The notes: generated by a model not told the origin, from the letters alone. A stretch of DNA of 64,000 nt from Nitratireductor aquimarinus (GCF_017255295.1 NZ_JAFKDE010000004.1:248001-312000), one strand, 5' to 3'. Counted from the first letter of the stretch, positions 52,019 to 61,338 are shown. Numbers and translations: made by a program.

Positions 52019-52848
52019 CCGCGCGCCTCACGGCCTGCCATCGCATCCGCCAGCCCCTCGCCCAGAAGATAGACGCCAAGCACGGTGGCCACGAGGCCCA
52101 GCCCCGGAACGATGGAAAGATGCGGCGCGGTGCGCAGCACATTGCGCCCCTCGGCGATCATCGAGCCCCAGGTCACCACATTGGGATCGCCAAGCCCGAG
52201 AAACGAAAGTGCGGCCTCCACCAGAACCGCCGTGGCGACGATCACCGCCGTGAGCGCCAAAACCGGCGGCAGCGCATTGGGCAGGACTTCGCGCAGAGCA
52301 ATCTCGGCCGGATGCATGCCGATCACCCGCGCCGCCGCCACATAGTCGCGCTCGCGGATCGACAGGACTTCCGCCCGCACCAGCCGCGCCGGCCCGGTCC
52401 ACGCACCAAGGGCAATGGCGAAAATGATCACCGGAAGCGACGCCCCGGTGACGCTGACAAAAGCCAGCGCCAGAAGAAAGCCCGGCACGATCTGAAACGC
52501 ATCGACCACCCGCATCAGCACCTCGTCCACCAGCCCGCCGGCAAGCCCGGCAACCGTGCCGACAAGCGCCCCGGCGGCAAGTGCGACCAGCGCCGTGGCG
52601 AGCCCGACCAGAAGCGATGTCTGCGCGCCATGCATCAGGCCCGCAGCCACATCCCGGCCCAACCGGTCCGTGCCAAGCGGAAGCGTCGGATCGGTGAAAG
52701 GCGCGGTCAGCGGACGCCCGACAATCACCAGCGGATCGCCTGGAAAAAGAAGCGGCGCGGCAAGCGCCATGGCGGCAAGCAGCACCAGAAGACAAAGCCC
52801 CGCCACCCCTTCCGGCGAGTGCAGAAGACGTCCGGCAACGCGGTTCAT
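52015..52848 (-). CDS. Dipeptide-type ABC importer permease (DppC type)
   Basis: The 277-residue protein has an N-terminal OppC-type helix (GVAGLCLLVLLAAMALAAPL), the GTDRLGRDVAAGLMHGAQTS motif typical of DppC, five further helices and the coupling loop AARVIGMHPAEIALREVLPN. ATGA overlaps join it to the DppB-type gene upstream and the DppD-type gene downstream. Confidence 0.9.
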   Translation of the reverse strand: MNRVAGRLLHSPEGVAGLCLLVLLAAMALAAPLLFPGDPLVIVGRPLTAPFTDPTLPLGTDRLGRDVAAGLMHGAQTSLLVGLATALVALAAGALVGTVAGLAGGLVDEVLMRVVDAFQIVPGFLLALAFVSVTGASLPVIIFAIALGAWTGPARLVRAEVLSIRERDYVAAARVIGMHPAEIALREVLPNALPPVLALTAVIVATAVLVEAALSFLGLGDPNVVTWGSMIAEGRNVLRTAPHLSIVPGLGLVATVLGVYLLGEGLADAMAGREARG

Positions 52849-53834
52849 GACGCCGCCTCCCCGCTGCCCACGCGCGGGTCGAGCGCCGCATAGGCAATGT
52901 CCACCAGAAGATTGACGACGATCACGAGCATCGCGCTGACGATGATGATGCCGGTCAGAAGCGGCGCATCGCGGCCTGAAACCGCTTCATGCGCAAGCCG
53001 CCCGAAACCCGGAATGGCGAACACGCTTTCCACCACCACACTGCCGCCCAGCATGGCCGCCGCCTGCAGGCCAAGCATGGTGACCAGCGGCAGAAGCGCG
53101 TTGCGCGCCACGTGGCGCAGCACGATGCGCCGCCGCGCCAACCCCTTGGCACGCGCAAAAAGCACAAAATCCTGCCGCCAGGCTTCCGTCATGCCGGTTC
53201 GCATCATGCGCAGAAAAAGAGCCAGGTAAATGAAGCCGAGCGCGGAAACCGGCAGCACCAGATGCCAGGCGATGTCGGCCACGCGCGCCAGTCCGGTCTT
53301 GCCGGAAGCGATGGTTTCGATGCCGGCCGTGGGAAACCAGCGCAGATCGACCGCAAACACCAGAACCAGAACAAGGCCAAGCCAGAAGCTCGGAACCGCG
53401 TAAAGCGCCAGGGACCCGGTGGAAAGCGCCCGGTCCGTCAGGCTTCCCGGCCGCGCGCCGGCAACAATGCCCAGAAACGAGCCAAGCGAGAAGGCAAGCG
53501 CCGTCGCCGCCCCCATGAGCCAGAGCGTGTTGGGCAACCGCTCCGCGATCAGATCGAGAACCGGCCGGTCGAACGTCACCGACCAGCCGAGATCGAACCG
53601 CAGCAAGGCCCCCACATAAAGCGTCAGACGTTTCAGCAGTGATTGATCAAGCCCGTAGCTCTGGCGAAGCTCCGCCACGAGGCCCGCATCGCCGCCGCCC
53701 AGTGAAAGCAGATAGGCGTCCACCGCATCGCCGGGTGCTGCTTCCAGAAGCAGAAACGTGCCCACAATGACGATCAGCAGCACCGGGATGCTGCTGACGA
53801 TACGCCGCCGCGTCAAAGTCAGGGCCCGGTGCAT
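52845..53834 (-). CDS. Dipeptide-type ABC importer permease (DppB type)
   Basis: The 329-residue permease starts with a membrane helix (IVSSIPVLLIVIVGTFLLLE) followed by APGDAVDAYL, the standard DppB/OppB beginning. It has six helices and the coupling loop ARAKGLARRRIVLRHVARNA. It begins 23 bp after the binding-protein gene. Typical ligands are di- or oligopeptides, but also nickel, opines or glutathione in this family. Confidence 0.9.
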   Translation of the reverse strand: MHRALTLTRRRIVSSIPVLLIVIVGTFLLLEAAPGDAVDAYLLSLGGGDAGLVAELRQSYGLDQSLLKRLTLYVGALLRFDLGWSVTFDRPVLDLIAERLPNTLWLMGAATALAFSLGSFLGIVAGARPGSLTDRALSTGSLALYAVPSFWLGLVLVLVFAVDLRWFPTAGIETIASGKTGLARVADIAWHLVLPVSALGFIYLALFLRMMRTGMTEAWRQDFVLFARAKGLARRRIVLRHVARNALLPLVTMLGLQAAAMLGGSVVVESVFAIPGFGRLAHEAVSGRDAPLLTGIIIVSAMLVIVVNLLVDIAYAALDPRVGSGEAAS

Positions 53835-53857
53835 GCCAGTGCGTGTTCCTTGCGTTC

Positions 53858-55477
53858 TCAGGAAGCGAGTGCAGTATCAGTCCAGCTCGAAACCGGCCAG
53901 CGCGGATTGTTGCCCACATTGAGAACGGTGTCACTGGCAACCGTGGTAAAGCCCCACTCGGCCACATTGATCAGCGGCAGGTCTTCCACCACGATGCGCT
54001 GGAAATCGTTGTAGAGTGCGGTGCGCGCTTCCGTATCGATGGTCTCTGCCGCCTGATCGATGATCGTGTCGAGCTCGGCATTGGCATAACCACCCTGATT
54101 GGAAAACGGCACGCCGTCAGGAATGCCCGACTGCACGAGGATCGTGGTCGAGATGGCCGGATCGCCGCGGAACACGGGCGAGCCAACGGCAATGTCGAAA
54201 TCATGATCCGTGTAGACGGCCTTCAGATGCGCCGGCGTGTCGTTGTTCACCAGCGTCACATCGATGCCCACCTTGCCGAGCGCCTGACGCAGATAGTCGC
54301 CGAACTGGCGCGTTTCGCTGAAGAAGGGCGCGGGCAGGAGGCGCAGCGAAAAGCGCTTGCCATCCTCGCCACGCGGATAGCCCGCCTCGTCGAGCAGCCT
54401 GTTCGCCCGCTCGATGTCGAAGGAATAGGGCTTCACATCGGGATTGTAGAATTGCGGCGCGTTCTGCGGCACCGGGCCAGTGGCCGCCTGCGCATAGCCA
54501 AGAAACACCGTATCGACCACGAAATCCCGGTCGATGGTGTGCGAGATGGCCTGCCGCACCATCTGGTCGGCGAGGATCTCGTTGCGATGGTTGATCTCCA
54601 CCACAAGCTGATAGGTCAGCGCCTCATAGCCTTCCGTCACCACTTTCAGCCCCGGCACGCTGGCGATGCGTTCCAGATCCACCAGCGGCACCTGCGAGAA
54701 GGCGGCAAGCTGGATTTCGCCGGCCTCCAGCGCCGAAGCCGCCGCCGCCCGGTCGGGCAGAACGCGGAAGATGATCTCGTCCAGCTTCGGCAGCCCCTCG
54801 CCCCAATAGGCGTCATTGCGGGTAAGGCGGTAATATTCGCCGGGCCTGTGCTCGGCGAATTTGAACGGCCCGGTTCCCACCGGCGCCTTGTTGGCCGGGT
54901 TGGCGGCAATGTCCGTGCCCTCATAGAGATGCTTTGGCAAAACGCTCGTCACCACCGGCAGCGCATTGCGAATGAGCTGGATCGGCGTGGGTGCGGAAAA
55001 GCGGAAAATGGCGGTGTGCGCATCGGGCGTTTCCACCGTGTCGAGATTGGCGAACACAACGCGGCCAAGATTTTGCAGCGGCTTCCAGACCTCCATCGCG
55101 GAGAAGGCCACATCCGCAGAGGTGAACGGCTCGCCATCGTGCCAGGTCACGCCCTCGCGCAGTTTGAAGGTGATGGAAAGCCCGTCTTCTGAGCCTTCCC
55201 AGCTTTTGGCCAGGCGTGGCGCAAGTCCGCCCTCGCCATCCATCATGGCTTCGGCCAGCGGCTCGATGACCTTGCTGGCGATGAAAAACACGCCATTCGA
55301 CGCGACAATTGCCGGGTTCAGCGTGCGCGGCTCGGAATCAGCCGCCACAACCAGCCGTCCGCCGCGTGGCGCTTCTTCGGCCCCTGCCGCCCATGCCATG
55401 CGCAGCGGCCAGCCGGCCGCCGCCAGCGCCCCCGCGCCAAGAAGAAGATTGCGTCTCGAGATCAAAAGACCGGCCAT
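53858..55477 (-). CDS. Dipeptide-type ABC importer binding protein
   Basis: The 539-residue family 5 solute-binding protein starts with a twin-arginine-like signal (SRRNLLLGAGALAAAG, cleavage near AWA-AG at 31). Characteristic segments are RTLNPAIVASNGVFFIASKV, LREGVTWHDGEPFTSADVAF and ANPANKAPVGTGPFKFAEHR. It heads the five-gene importer operon. The ligand class (peptide, opine or other) cannot be decided. The 143 bp upstream hold no recognisable operator; a thi-box-like fragment there was rejected. Confidence 0.9.
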   Translation of the reverse strand: MAGLLISRRNLLLGAGALAAAGWPLRMAWAAGAEEAPRGGRLVVAADSEPRTLNPAIVASNGVFFIASKVIEPLAEAMMDGEGGLAPRLAKSWEGSEDGLSITFKLREGVTWHDGEPFTSADVAFSAMEVWKPLQNLGRVVFANLDTVETPDAHTAIFRFSAPTPIQLIRNALPVVTSVLPKHLYEGTDIAANPANKAPVGTGPFKFAEHRPGEYYRLTRNDAYWGEGLPKLDEIIFRVLPDRAAAASALEAGEIQLAAFSQVPLVDLERIASVPGLKVVTEGYEALTYQLVVEINHRNEILADQMVRQAISHTIDRDFVVDTVFLGYAQAATGPVPQNAPQFYNPDVKPYSFDIERANRLLDEAGYPRGEDGKRFSLRLLPAPFFSETRQFGDYLRQALGKVGIDVTLVNNDTPAHLKAVYTDHDFDIAVGSPVFRGDPAISTTILVQSGIPDGVPFSNQGGYANAELDTIIDQAAETIDTEARTALYNDFQRIVVEDLPLINVAEWGFTTVASDTVLNVGNNPRWPVSSWTDTALAS

Positions 55478-55620
55478 CGGAAACCCTCGTTTTACGAGCC
55501 AACCATTTCCGGGCGGATCAGGTTCCCCGAAAACGTCATGCGCGAAGTTTAGAAGCAGCGCCTTGCACGAACAGGGCCATGAATGCGTTGCGTTGGTCCA
55601 GCCTGTTGAAGATGATCGCC

Positions 55621-56202
55621 TCAGAGATAAGGCGGCGTGCAGGCGGAAACGACGATGGTGCGCGTGTCGGACAGATTTTGGAAACGGTGCGGCTGGCGGC
55701 TGTCGAACAGATAGGCTTCGCCGGCCTTCAGAATGCGCATCTCATCCCCCACGGTGAGGGCGAGCTCACCCTCCACCACATAGCCGCCCTCGCTTGAGGC
55801 GTGCTGCAGCATGGTCTCGCCCGTGTCCGCCCCCGGCTCATAGACCTCGTGCAGGATCTGGAGATTGTGCAGGCGCGCATCGCCGATCTGCCGCAGGACC
55901 AGAAGCCCGCTCTCCGGCGCGCCCGCATTGATCGCCACACGCGACGTCAGGTCGATCAGCTCATCCCTGCCAAAAAAGGGACCGGGATTGTCCTCCCGCT
56001 CCGGCTCGAAGAAATCCGCCATGCTGACGCCCATTCCCCCAAGCACCTTGCGCAGGGTGGAGATGGACGGGCTGATCTTGTTCTTCTCGATGTTGGAAAT
56101 CTGTGCATGGGGCACGCCCGCCTGCTCGGCGAGCTGCCGCTGCGAGAGATTGCCGGCCGTACGCATGGCCTTCAGACGGGAGCCAATGTCGAAATCGTCC
56201 AT
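55621..56202 (-). CDS. XRE-cupin transcriptional regulator (PuuR-like)
   Basis: From ATG 56202 (AAGGA upstream) the protein is 193 residues. An N-terminal XRE helix-turn-helix (SQRQLAEQAGVPHAQISNIE, residues about 22-45) is joined to a C-terminal cupin domain (GGYVVEGELALTVGDEMRIL and a closing RFQNLSDTRTIVVSACTPPY). PuuR-type proteins repress polyamine breakdown and sense putrescine. It is divergent from an aminotransferase-polyamine importer operon, with a palindrome between them, so a matching role is likely. A longer in-frame start at 56283 is less likely. Confidence 0.9.
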   Translation of the reverse strand: MDDFDIGSRLKAMRTAGNLSQRQLAEQAGVPHAQISNIEKNKISPSISTLRKVLGGMGVSMADFFEPEREDNPGPFFGRDELIDLTSRVAINAGAPESGLLVLRQIGDARLHNLQILHEVYEPGADTGETMLQHASSEGGYVVEGELALTVGDEMRILKAGEAYLFDSRQPHRFQNLSDTRTIVVSACTPPYL

Positions 56203-56317
56203 AAATCCTTCGCCGCAACCTTTGCCCGTTCTGGTTTCCATCATCGCGCTCGCAGGGCCAAAACCGTGCAAACGCCTTTTCACGCGCTCAAGATATTAGC
56301 CTCGAAGCGATTTCACA

Positions 56318-56333
56318 ATGCGCAGATGCGCAT
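56318..56333. promoter_or_regulatory. Palindrome ATGCGCA-GA-TGCGCAT, probable PuuR-like operator
   Basis: Two exact 7-bp halves with a 2-bp centre lie between the divergent regulator (start 56202) and aminotransferase (start 56496) genes. XRE-family dimers bind such compact palindromes. A second AT-rich palindrome, TCAAAATATTGA, is at 56373-56384 and may mark the aminotransferase promoter. Confidence 0.6.
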
Positions 56334-56495
56334 AATTTTCAGTGCCTTCGAAGTCGCACCGAGAATGATCGCTCAAAATATTGAACAGAGAATTGCCTAG
56401 CTGCAAAATGAGTGCTACCGCTAGAAAAAGAGGAGAGAGGCGATGAGACAGCCTCATCCCGCAACAATACCTTCATTTCGACGCAGGACAAGCCG

Positions 56496-57881
56496 ATGAC
56501 CGACAAGCCAAATTCCCCAGAAGCGCGCGATATCGCCTATCACCTGCACCCCTATACGAACGCCAAGAAACACCTGCAGGACGGCCCGCTGATCATCGAC
56601 CGCGGTGAAGGCGTGTTCGTCTACGACAACAATGGCAAGCAGTACATCGAGGGCATGGCCGGCCTGTGGAGCGTCGCGCTCGGCTTCAACGAGAAGCGCC
56701 TTGTGAAGGCCGCGACCGAGCAGATGGAAAAGCTGCCCTACTACCACACCTTCACGCACAAATCGCACGGGCCGGTGATCGAGCTTTCCGAAAAGCTGAT
56801 CGGCATGGCCCCGGTGCCGATGAGCAAGGCGTTCTTCACCAATTCCGGCTCGGAAGCCATCGACACGGCGCTGAAGCTGATCTGGTACCGCTCCAACGCG
56901 CTTGGAAAGCCGGAAAAGAAGAAGATCATCGTCCGCAACCGCGCCTATCACGGCGTGACCATCGCCGGCGCATGCCTGACCAGCCTGCCGGCAAACCACA
57001 AATCCTTCGACCTGATCGTGCCGAACGTGCTGCGCATGACCGCGCCGCATTACTGGCGCGAGGCAATGCCGGGCGAGAGCGAAGAAGAATTCGCAACCCG
57101 CCTCGCCAAGGAACTGGAAGACACGATCCTGGCTGAAGGCCCGGAAACGATTGCCGCCTTCTTCGGCGAGCCGGTGCAGGGCGCCGGCGGCGTGGTCGTC
57201 CCGCCGGCCACCTACTGGGAAAAGGTACAGGCCGTTCTGAACAAGTACGACATCCTGCTGGTCGCCGACGAAGTGATCTGCGGCTTCGGCCGCACGGGCA
57301 CCATGTTCGGCTCCACCACCTATGACATCAAGCCGGACATCATGGTCATGTCCAAGCAGCTTTCGTCGTCCTACCTGCCGGCCTCGGCCCTGATGATCAA
57401 CGACCGGGTGTTCGAGCCGATCATGGAAGAAAGCGGCCGCATCGGCACGCTCGGCCATGGCTACACGGCAAGCGGCCATCCGGTTGTCGCAGCCGTTGCG
57501 CTTGAAAACCTCAAGATCATCGAGGAGCGCGATCTGGTGGGCAATGCCGCACGCATGGGCGAACGCCTGCGCAACGGGCTTGCCGCACTGGCCGATCATC
57601 CGCTGGTTGGCGAAGTGCGCGGCGTCGGCCTCATCGCCGCCGTCGAGCTCGTCACCGACAAGGCAAACAAGACGGCGCTCGAAACGCCCGGCGCGCTTGG
57701 CGCACTGGTCAACGCGCATCTCCAGGAAGCCGGCCTCATCAGCCGCGCCATGGCCGATGCCGTCGCGTTCTGCCCGCCGCTCATCATTACCGAGGGCGAG
57801 GTCGACGACCTGCTCGCCCGCTTCAAGACCGGCCTCGACAAGGCGCTCGCCGAACTGCCCAGGGAGGCAATGCCGGCATAA
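56496..57881 (+). CDS. Class III aminotransferase, putrescine/omega-amine type
   Basis: The 461-residue PLP enzyme has the class III features KAFFTNSGSEAIDTALKLIW, NRAYHGVTIAGACL, LLVADEVICGFGRTGTMFGS (Asp contacting the PLP ring) and MVMSKQLSSSYLPASALMIN with the PLP-binding Lys. The N-terminal HLHPYTNAKKHLQDGPLIID segment is typical of putrescine-pyruvate (SpuC-like) and beta-alanine-pyruvate transaminases. Linkage to a polyamine-type importer and a PuuR-like regulator favours putrescine or a related diamine as amino donor. An upstream in-frame start at 56412 lacks family similarity. Confidence 0.9.
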   Translation: MTDKPNSPEARDIAYHLHPYTNAKKHLQDGPLIIDRGEGVFVYDNNGKQYIEGMAGLWSVALGFNEKRLVKAATEQMEKLPYYHTFTHKSHGPVIELSEKLIGMAPVPMSKAFFTNSGSEAIDTALKLIWYRSNALGKPEKKKIIVRNRAYHGVTIAGACLTSLPANHKSFDLIVPNVLRMTAPHYWREAMPGESEEEFATRLAKELEDTILAEGPETIAAFFGEPVQGAGGVVVPPATYWEKVQAVLNKYDILLVADEVICGFGRTGTMFGSTTYDIKPDIMVMSKQLSSSYLPASALMINDRVFEPIMEESGRIGTLGHGYTASGHPVVAAVALENLKIIEERDLVGNAARMGERLRNGLAALADHPLVGEVRGVGLIAAVELVTDKANKTALETPGALGALVNAHLQEAGLISRAMADAVAFCPPLIITEGEVDDLLARFKTGLDKALAELPREAMPA

Positions 57882-57931
57882 CGGGCACCGCCAGCACATA
57901 ATCGGAAAAGCACAATTGGAGGAGAATGCTT

Positions 57932-58981
57932 ATGAAGATGAAGAACTGGCTTGCAATGACAGCACTTGCTGCGGTGGCGGGTTTCTCCGCCACCACGGCA
58001 AACGCACGCGACCTCACGGTCGTCTCGTGGGGCGGCACCTATCAGGACGCCCAGCGCGAGATCTACTTCAAGCCGTTTGCCGAAAAGGCCGGCAAACCGC
58101 TTCTCGACGAGGCATGGAACGGCGGCTACGGCGTTCTTCAGGCCAAGGTGAAGGCCGGCGCACCCAACTGGGATGTCGTTCAGGTCGAAGCCGAAGAGCT
58201 TGAGCTGGGCTGCGGCGACGGCCTCTTCGAGTATATCGACTGGGACAGGCTCGGCGGCGAGGACAAGTTCCTGGAAAGCGCCGTGCATGATTGCGGCGTC
58301 GGCGCAATCGTCTGGTCCACGGCAATCGCCTATGACGCCGACAAGCTGCCCGATGGCGGCCCGGCCTCATGGTCCGATTTCTGGGACACCGAAAAGTTCC
58401 CCGGCAAGCGTTCGCTGCGCAAGGGCCCGAAATACACGCTGGAGTTCGCGCTCCTTGCCGACGGCGTCGACAAGGACGAGATCTACGACGTGCTCGCCAC
58501 GCCCGAGGGCATCGACCGCGCCTTCGCCAAGCTCGAAGAAATCCGCGACGATGTGGTCTGGTGGGAGGCCGGCGCGCAGCCGCTCCAGTTCCTGGCCTCC
58601 GGCGAAGTCGCCATGGCGTCCGCCTATAATGGCCGCATCACCGGCATCAACCGCACCGAAGACCGCAACTTCAAGGTCGTCTGGCCCGGCAGCATCTATG
58701 CCGTCGACAGCTGGGTGATCCTGAAGGATGCCGAGAACCGCGATGCGGGCATGGATTTCATCGCCTTCGCCAGCGAACCGGAAAACCAGAAGAAGCTGCC
58801 GGAGTATGTGGCCTACGGCCTGCCCAACAACGAAGCCGCCAAAATGGTGAGCGACGCGCAGAAGGCAGAGCTGCCGACCACCGAGGAAAACCTCACCGAC
58901 GCAATCGCGCTCGACGTCGATTTCTGGATCGACAATTCAGAAGCCCTGACCGAGCGTTTCAACGCCTGGCTGGCTCAATAA
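57932..58981 (+). CDS. Polyamine-type ABC importer binding protein (PotD/PotF family)
   Basis: The protein (349 residues from ATG 57932, GGAGGAG upstream; ATG 57926 is also possible) begins with a Sec signal (NWLAMTALAAVAGFSATTAN, cleavage after AR near 26). It continues DLTVVSWGGTYQDAQREIYF, a standard PotD/PotF start. WDVVQVEAEELELGCGDGLF and the aromatic-rich VWPGSIYAVDSWVI line the ligand cleft in this family. It is the first importer gene after the aminotransferase. Putrescine or another polyamine is likely, but similar proteins bind other amines or amino acids. Confidence 0.88.
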   Translation: MKMKNWLAMTALAAVAGFSATTANARDLTVVSWGGTYQDAQREIYFKPFAEKAGKPLLDEAWNGGYGVLQAKVKAGAPNWDVVQVEAEELELGCGDGLFEYIDWDRLGGEDKFLESAVHDCGVGAIVWSTAIAYDADKLPDGGPASWSDFWDTEKFPGKRSLRKGPKYTLEFALLADGVDKDEIYDVLATPEGIDRAFAKLEEIRDDVVWWEAGAQPLQFLASGEVAMASAYNGRITGINRTEDRNFKVVWPGSIYAVDSWVILKDAENRDAGMDFIAFASEPENQKKLPEYVAYGLPNNEAAKMVSDAQKAELPTTEENLTDAIALDVDFWIDNSEALTERFNAWLAQ

Positions 58982-58990
58982 GAGCCAGTC

Positions 58991-59039
58991 GAGAGCCGCG
59001 CCGGGCAAGGCGTCCACCGCCCTGACCGGTGCGGCTCTC
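58991..59039 (+). terminator. Long stem-loop after the polyamine binding-protein gene
   Basis: GAGAGCCGC (58991-58999) and GCGGCTCTC (59031-59039) form a perfect 9-bp stem; inner segments can extend pairing. It lies between the binding protein and the ATPase genes and lacks a U-run. mRNA stabilisation or partial termination is likely. Confidence 0.55.
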
Positions 59040-59097
59040 ATCGAAACGATCCATCGTTTCCGACAGCGCGACATCAAGCCAGCCGGGGGAGAGGCTC

Positions 59098-60165
59098 TTG
59101 AGCGAACTACGCATTCGATTTGACCGCGTGACCAAGTGTTTTGGCTCTTTGTGCGTGGTCGATGATCTTGAACTGGACATCGCGAAAGGCGAGTTCGTCA
59201 GCCTTCTTGGACCGTCCGGCTCCGGCAAGACCACGCTTTTGATGATGCTCGCCGGCTTCGAGCGCCCGACCAAAGGCCGCATCCTGGTCGATGGCGCGGT
59301 GGTGGACACGACCCCCACCTACAAGCGCGACATGGGCGTCGTCTTCCAGAATTACGCGCTCTTCCCGCATATGAGTGTCGGCGACAACATCGCCTTCCCG
59401 CTCCAGATGCGCGGCGTCGGCAAGGCCGAAATCGCCGAACGCGTCGCCAGAGCGCTCGACATGGTGCAGCTCAGCGCACTTGCAGACCGGTGGCCCGCCC
59501 AGCTCTCCGGCGGCCAGCAGCAGCGCGTGGCGCTCGCCCGCGCCCTCGTTTTCGAACCCCGCGTCGTGCTGATGGACGAGCCGCTTGGCGCGCTCGACAA
59601 AAATCTGCGCGAGCAGATGCAGCTCGACATCCGCGCGCTGCACAACCGGCTCGGCCTGACCATCGTCTTCGTCACGCACGACCAGTCGGAAGCCCTCACC
59701 ATGTCCGACCGGATCGCCGTCTTCAACAAGGGCAAGATCGAGCAGATCGGCACGCCGCGCGAGATCTACGACCATCCGCAGACGCGCTTCGTCGCCAATT
59801 TCATCGGCGAAACCAATCTTCTGGAAGGCACAGTCGCGGGCAGGTCCGCAGACGGTTTGCGCGTCCGCCTCGCCAATGGCGCGGAACTGACAGCCTCGGC
59901 TTCCGACAATTACACGCCGGGCGAAAACGTGCTCGTCTCCATCCGGCCGGAGCGCATTCGCCTCGACGCGCTGCATGGCGGCGACAACCAGTTTACTGCA
60001 AAAGTTGCCGACAGCGTCTATCAGGGCAATCACCTGCGCATCCAGCTTGACGAGCAGGCGCACGACTTCGTCATCCATCTCGACCGCAAGGCCGAGCAGC
60101 ATGCGCCCGGCGCAGATGTCACCGCCCGCTTCCAGCCGGACGACTGCTGGGTGATCCGGCCATGA
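59098..60165 (+). CDS. potA: Polyamine-type ABC importer ATPase (PotA)
   Basis: The 355-residue ATPase has Walker [13 protein letters not shown]-loop FQNYALFPHM, signature LSGGQQQRVALARA, Walker B VLMDEPLGALDKNL, H-loop VTHDQSEALT and a C-terminal TOBE_2 domain (VSIRPERIRLD). The start is read as TTG 59098 because GGGGGAGAGG ends 3 bp upstream; the GTG at 59029 would add residues translated from the stem-loop. The stop overlaps the potB start (ATGA). Confidence 0.9.
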   Translation: MSELRIRFDRVTKCFGSLCVVDDLELDIAKGEFVSLLGPSGSGKTTLLMMLAGFERPTKGRILVDGAVVDTTPTYKRDMGVVFQNYALFPHMSVGDNIAFPLQMRGVGKAEIAERVARALDMVQLSALADRWPAQLSGGQQQRVALARALVFEPRVVLMDEPLGALDKNLREQMQLDIRALHNRLGLTIVFVTHDQSEALTMSDRIAVFNKGKIEQIGTPREIYDHPQTRFVANFIGETNLLEGTVAGRSADGLRVRLANGAELTASASDNYTPGENVLVSIRPERIRLDALHGGDNQFTAKVADSVYQGNHLRIQLDEQAHDFVIHLDRKAEQHAPGADVTARFQPDDCWVIRP

Positions 60166-61337
60166 GCGGCACGGGCGGAAAAGGGCATCTGAGCGCGATC
60201 GCGCTGGTCGCGCCGCTCTTCCTCTTCATCGCGGTTTTCTTCCTGTGGCCGCTGGGCACGATGATGTCACAGGCGGTCTCCGACACCGCCGTCCTGCGCA
60301 TCCTCCCGCAGACGGCGAAGGTCGCAGCCTCCTGGGATCCGGAAACGCCACCGACGGCAGAGATGAAGGACGCGCTCGCCGCCGATCTTCGCGCCGCCGA
60401 TGACAGGCAGGCCGTTGGCGACATGACGCGCCGTCTCAACAGCGCCCAGCCCGGCTTCCGTACGCTGATGTCGCGCACCACGCGCGCGCTGCGCAAGGAT
60501 GACGCGCCACCGCTCTCCGAGATTGACGAGCGCTGGGACGATCCCCGCTTCTGGCAGGCCATCACCGGCGCGCTTTCACCGACCACGGACCGTTATCTGC
60601 TCGCCGCCGTCGATCTGGAGCGCGATGTTTCCGGCAACATTGTCGCCATGCCCGAAGAGGCGTCCGCCAACCGCGACATCATGATCCGAACCTTCTGGAT
60701 CGGCGCGCTCGTCACGCTTGCCTGCCTGGCCATCGGCTTTCCCTATGCGATGCTGATCGCCTCCACGGAAGGGTGGAAACGCCAGCTCCTGCTTGGCGCG
60801 GTGCTCCTGCCGCTGTGGACCTCGCTTCTGGTGCGCACCGCCGCGTGGTTCATCATCCTGCAGGACAACGGCCTCATAAATGCGGTCATCACCGGGCTTG
60901 GCATCTCCAGTGAACCGCTTGCCCTGATCTTCAACCGCACCGGCGTCGTGATCGCCATGACCCATGTGCTTCTGCCGCTCATGGTGCTGCCGATCTACAG
61001 CGTCCTGATCTCGATCCCGGGCAACCTGATGCCGGCAGCCGCCTCGCTCGGCGCAAATCCACTGCGCGCTTTCGTGCGGGTGCTTCTGCCGCTCAGCCTG
61101 CGTGGCGTCGCCTCCGGCTCGCTGCTCGTGTTCATGACCGCCATCGGCTACTACATCACGCCGGCGCTCATCGGCGGCGCGGGCGACCAGATGATCAGTT
61201 CCGTCATCGCTTTCTACGCAACCGGTTCGGCGAACTGGGGCATGGCCGGCGCACTCGGCATCGTGCTGCTTGTCGTCACCCTCCTGCTCTACGCGGTCTA
61301 CGGTCGTCTGTCGGCGGCCGAAGAAAGGAGAAGCTGA
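60162..61337 (+). CDS. potB: Polyamine-type ABC importer permease (PotB) with large periplasmic loop
   Basis: The 391-residue permease has a first helix at about 12-33 (IALVAPLFLFIAVFFLWPLG). A hydrophilic segment of about 135 residues (40-173) follows before the second helix (TFWIGALVTLACLAIGFPYA). The remaining helices and the coupling loop AAASLGANPLRAFVRVLLPL are normal for PotB. Typical PotB proteins are near 285 residues, so the extra loop, rich in Asp, Glu, Arg and Ala, is unusual and should face the periplasm. Confidence 0.88.
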   Translation: MSGTGGKGHLSAIALVAPLFLFIAVFFLWPLGTMMSQAVSDTAVLRILPQTAKVAASWDPETPPTAEMKDALAADLRAADDRQAVGDMTRRLNSAQPGFRTLMSRTTRALRKDDAPPLSEIDERWDDPRFWQAITGALSPTTDRYLLAAVDLERDVSGNIVAMPEEASANRDIMIRTFWIGALVTLACLAIGFPYAMLIASTEGWKRQLLLGAVLLPLWTSLLVRTAAWFIILQDNGLINAVITGLGISSEPLALIFNRTGVVIAMTHVLLPLMVLPIYSVLISIPGNLMPAAASLGANPLRAFVRVLLPLSLRGVASGSLLVFMTAIGYYITPALIGGAGDQMISSVIAFYATGSANWGMAGALGIVLLVVTLLLYAVYGRLSAAEERRS

Positions 61338-61338
61338 C

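Noticed and set aside
55501-55545. TPP riboswitch-like core (minus strand AACCTGATCCG) upstream of the dipeptide-type binding protein
   Set aside because: The other conserved elements, such as CTGAGA and the trailing GGTAATACC-type segment, are missing, so the match is probably chance.
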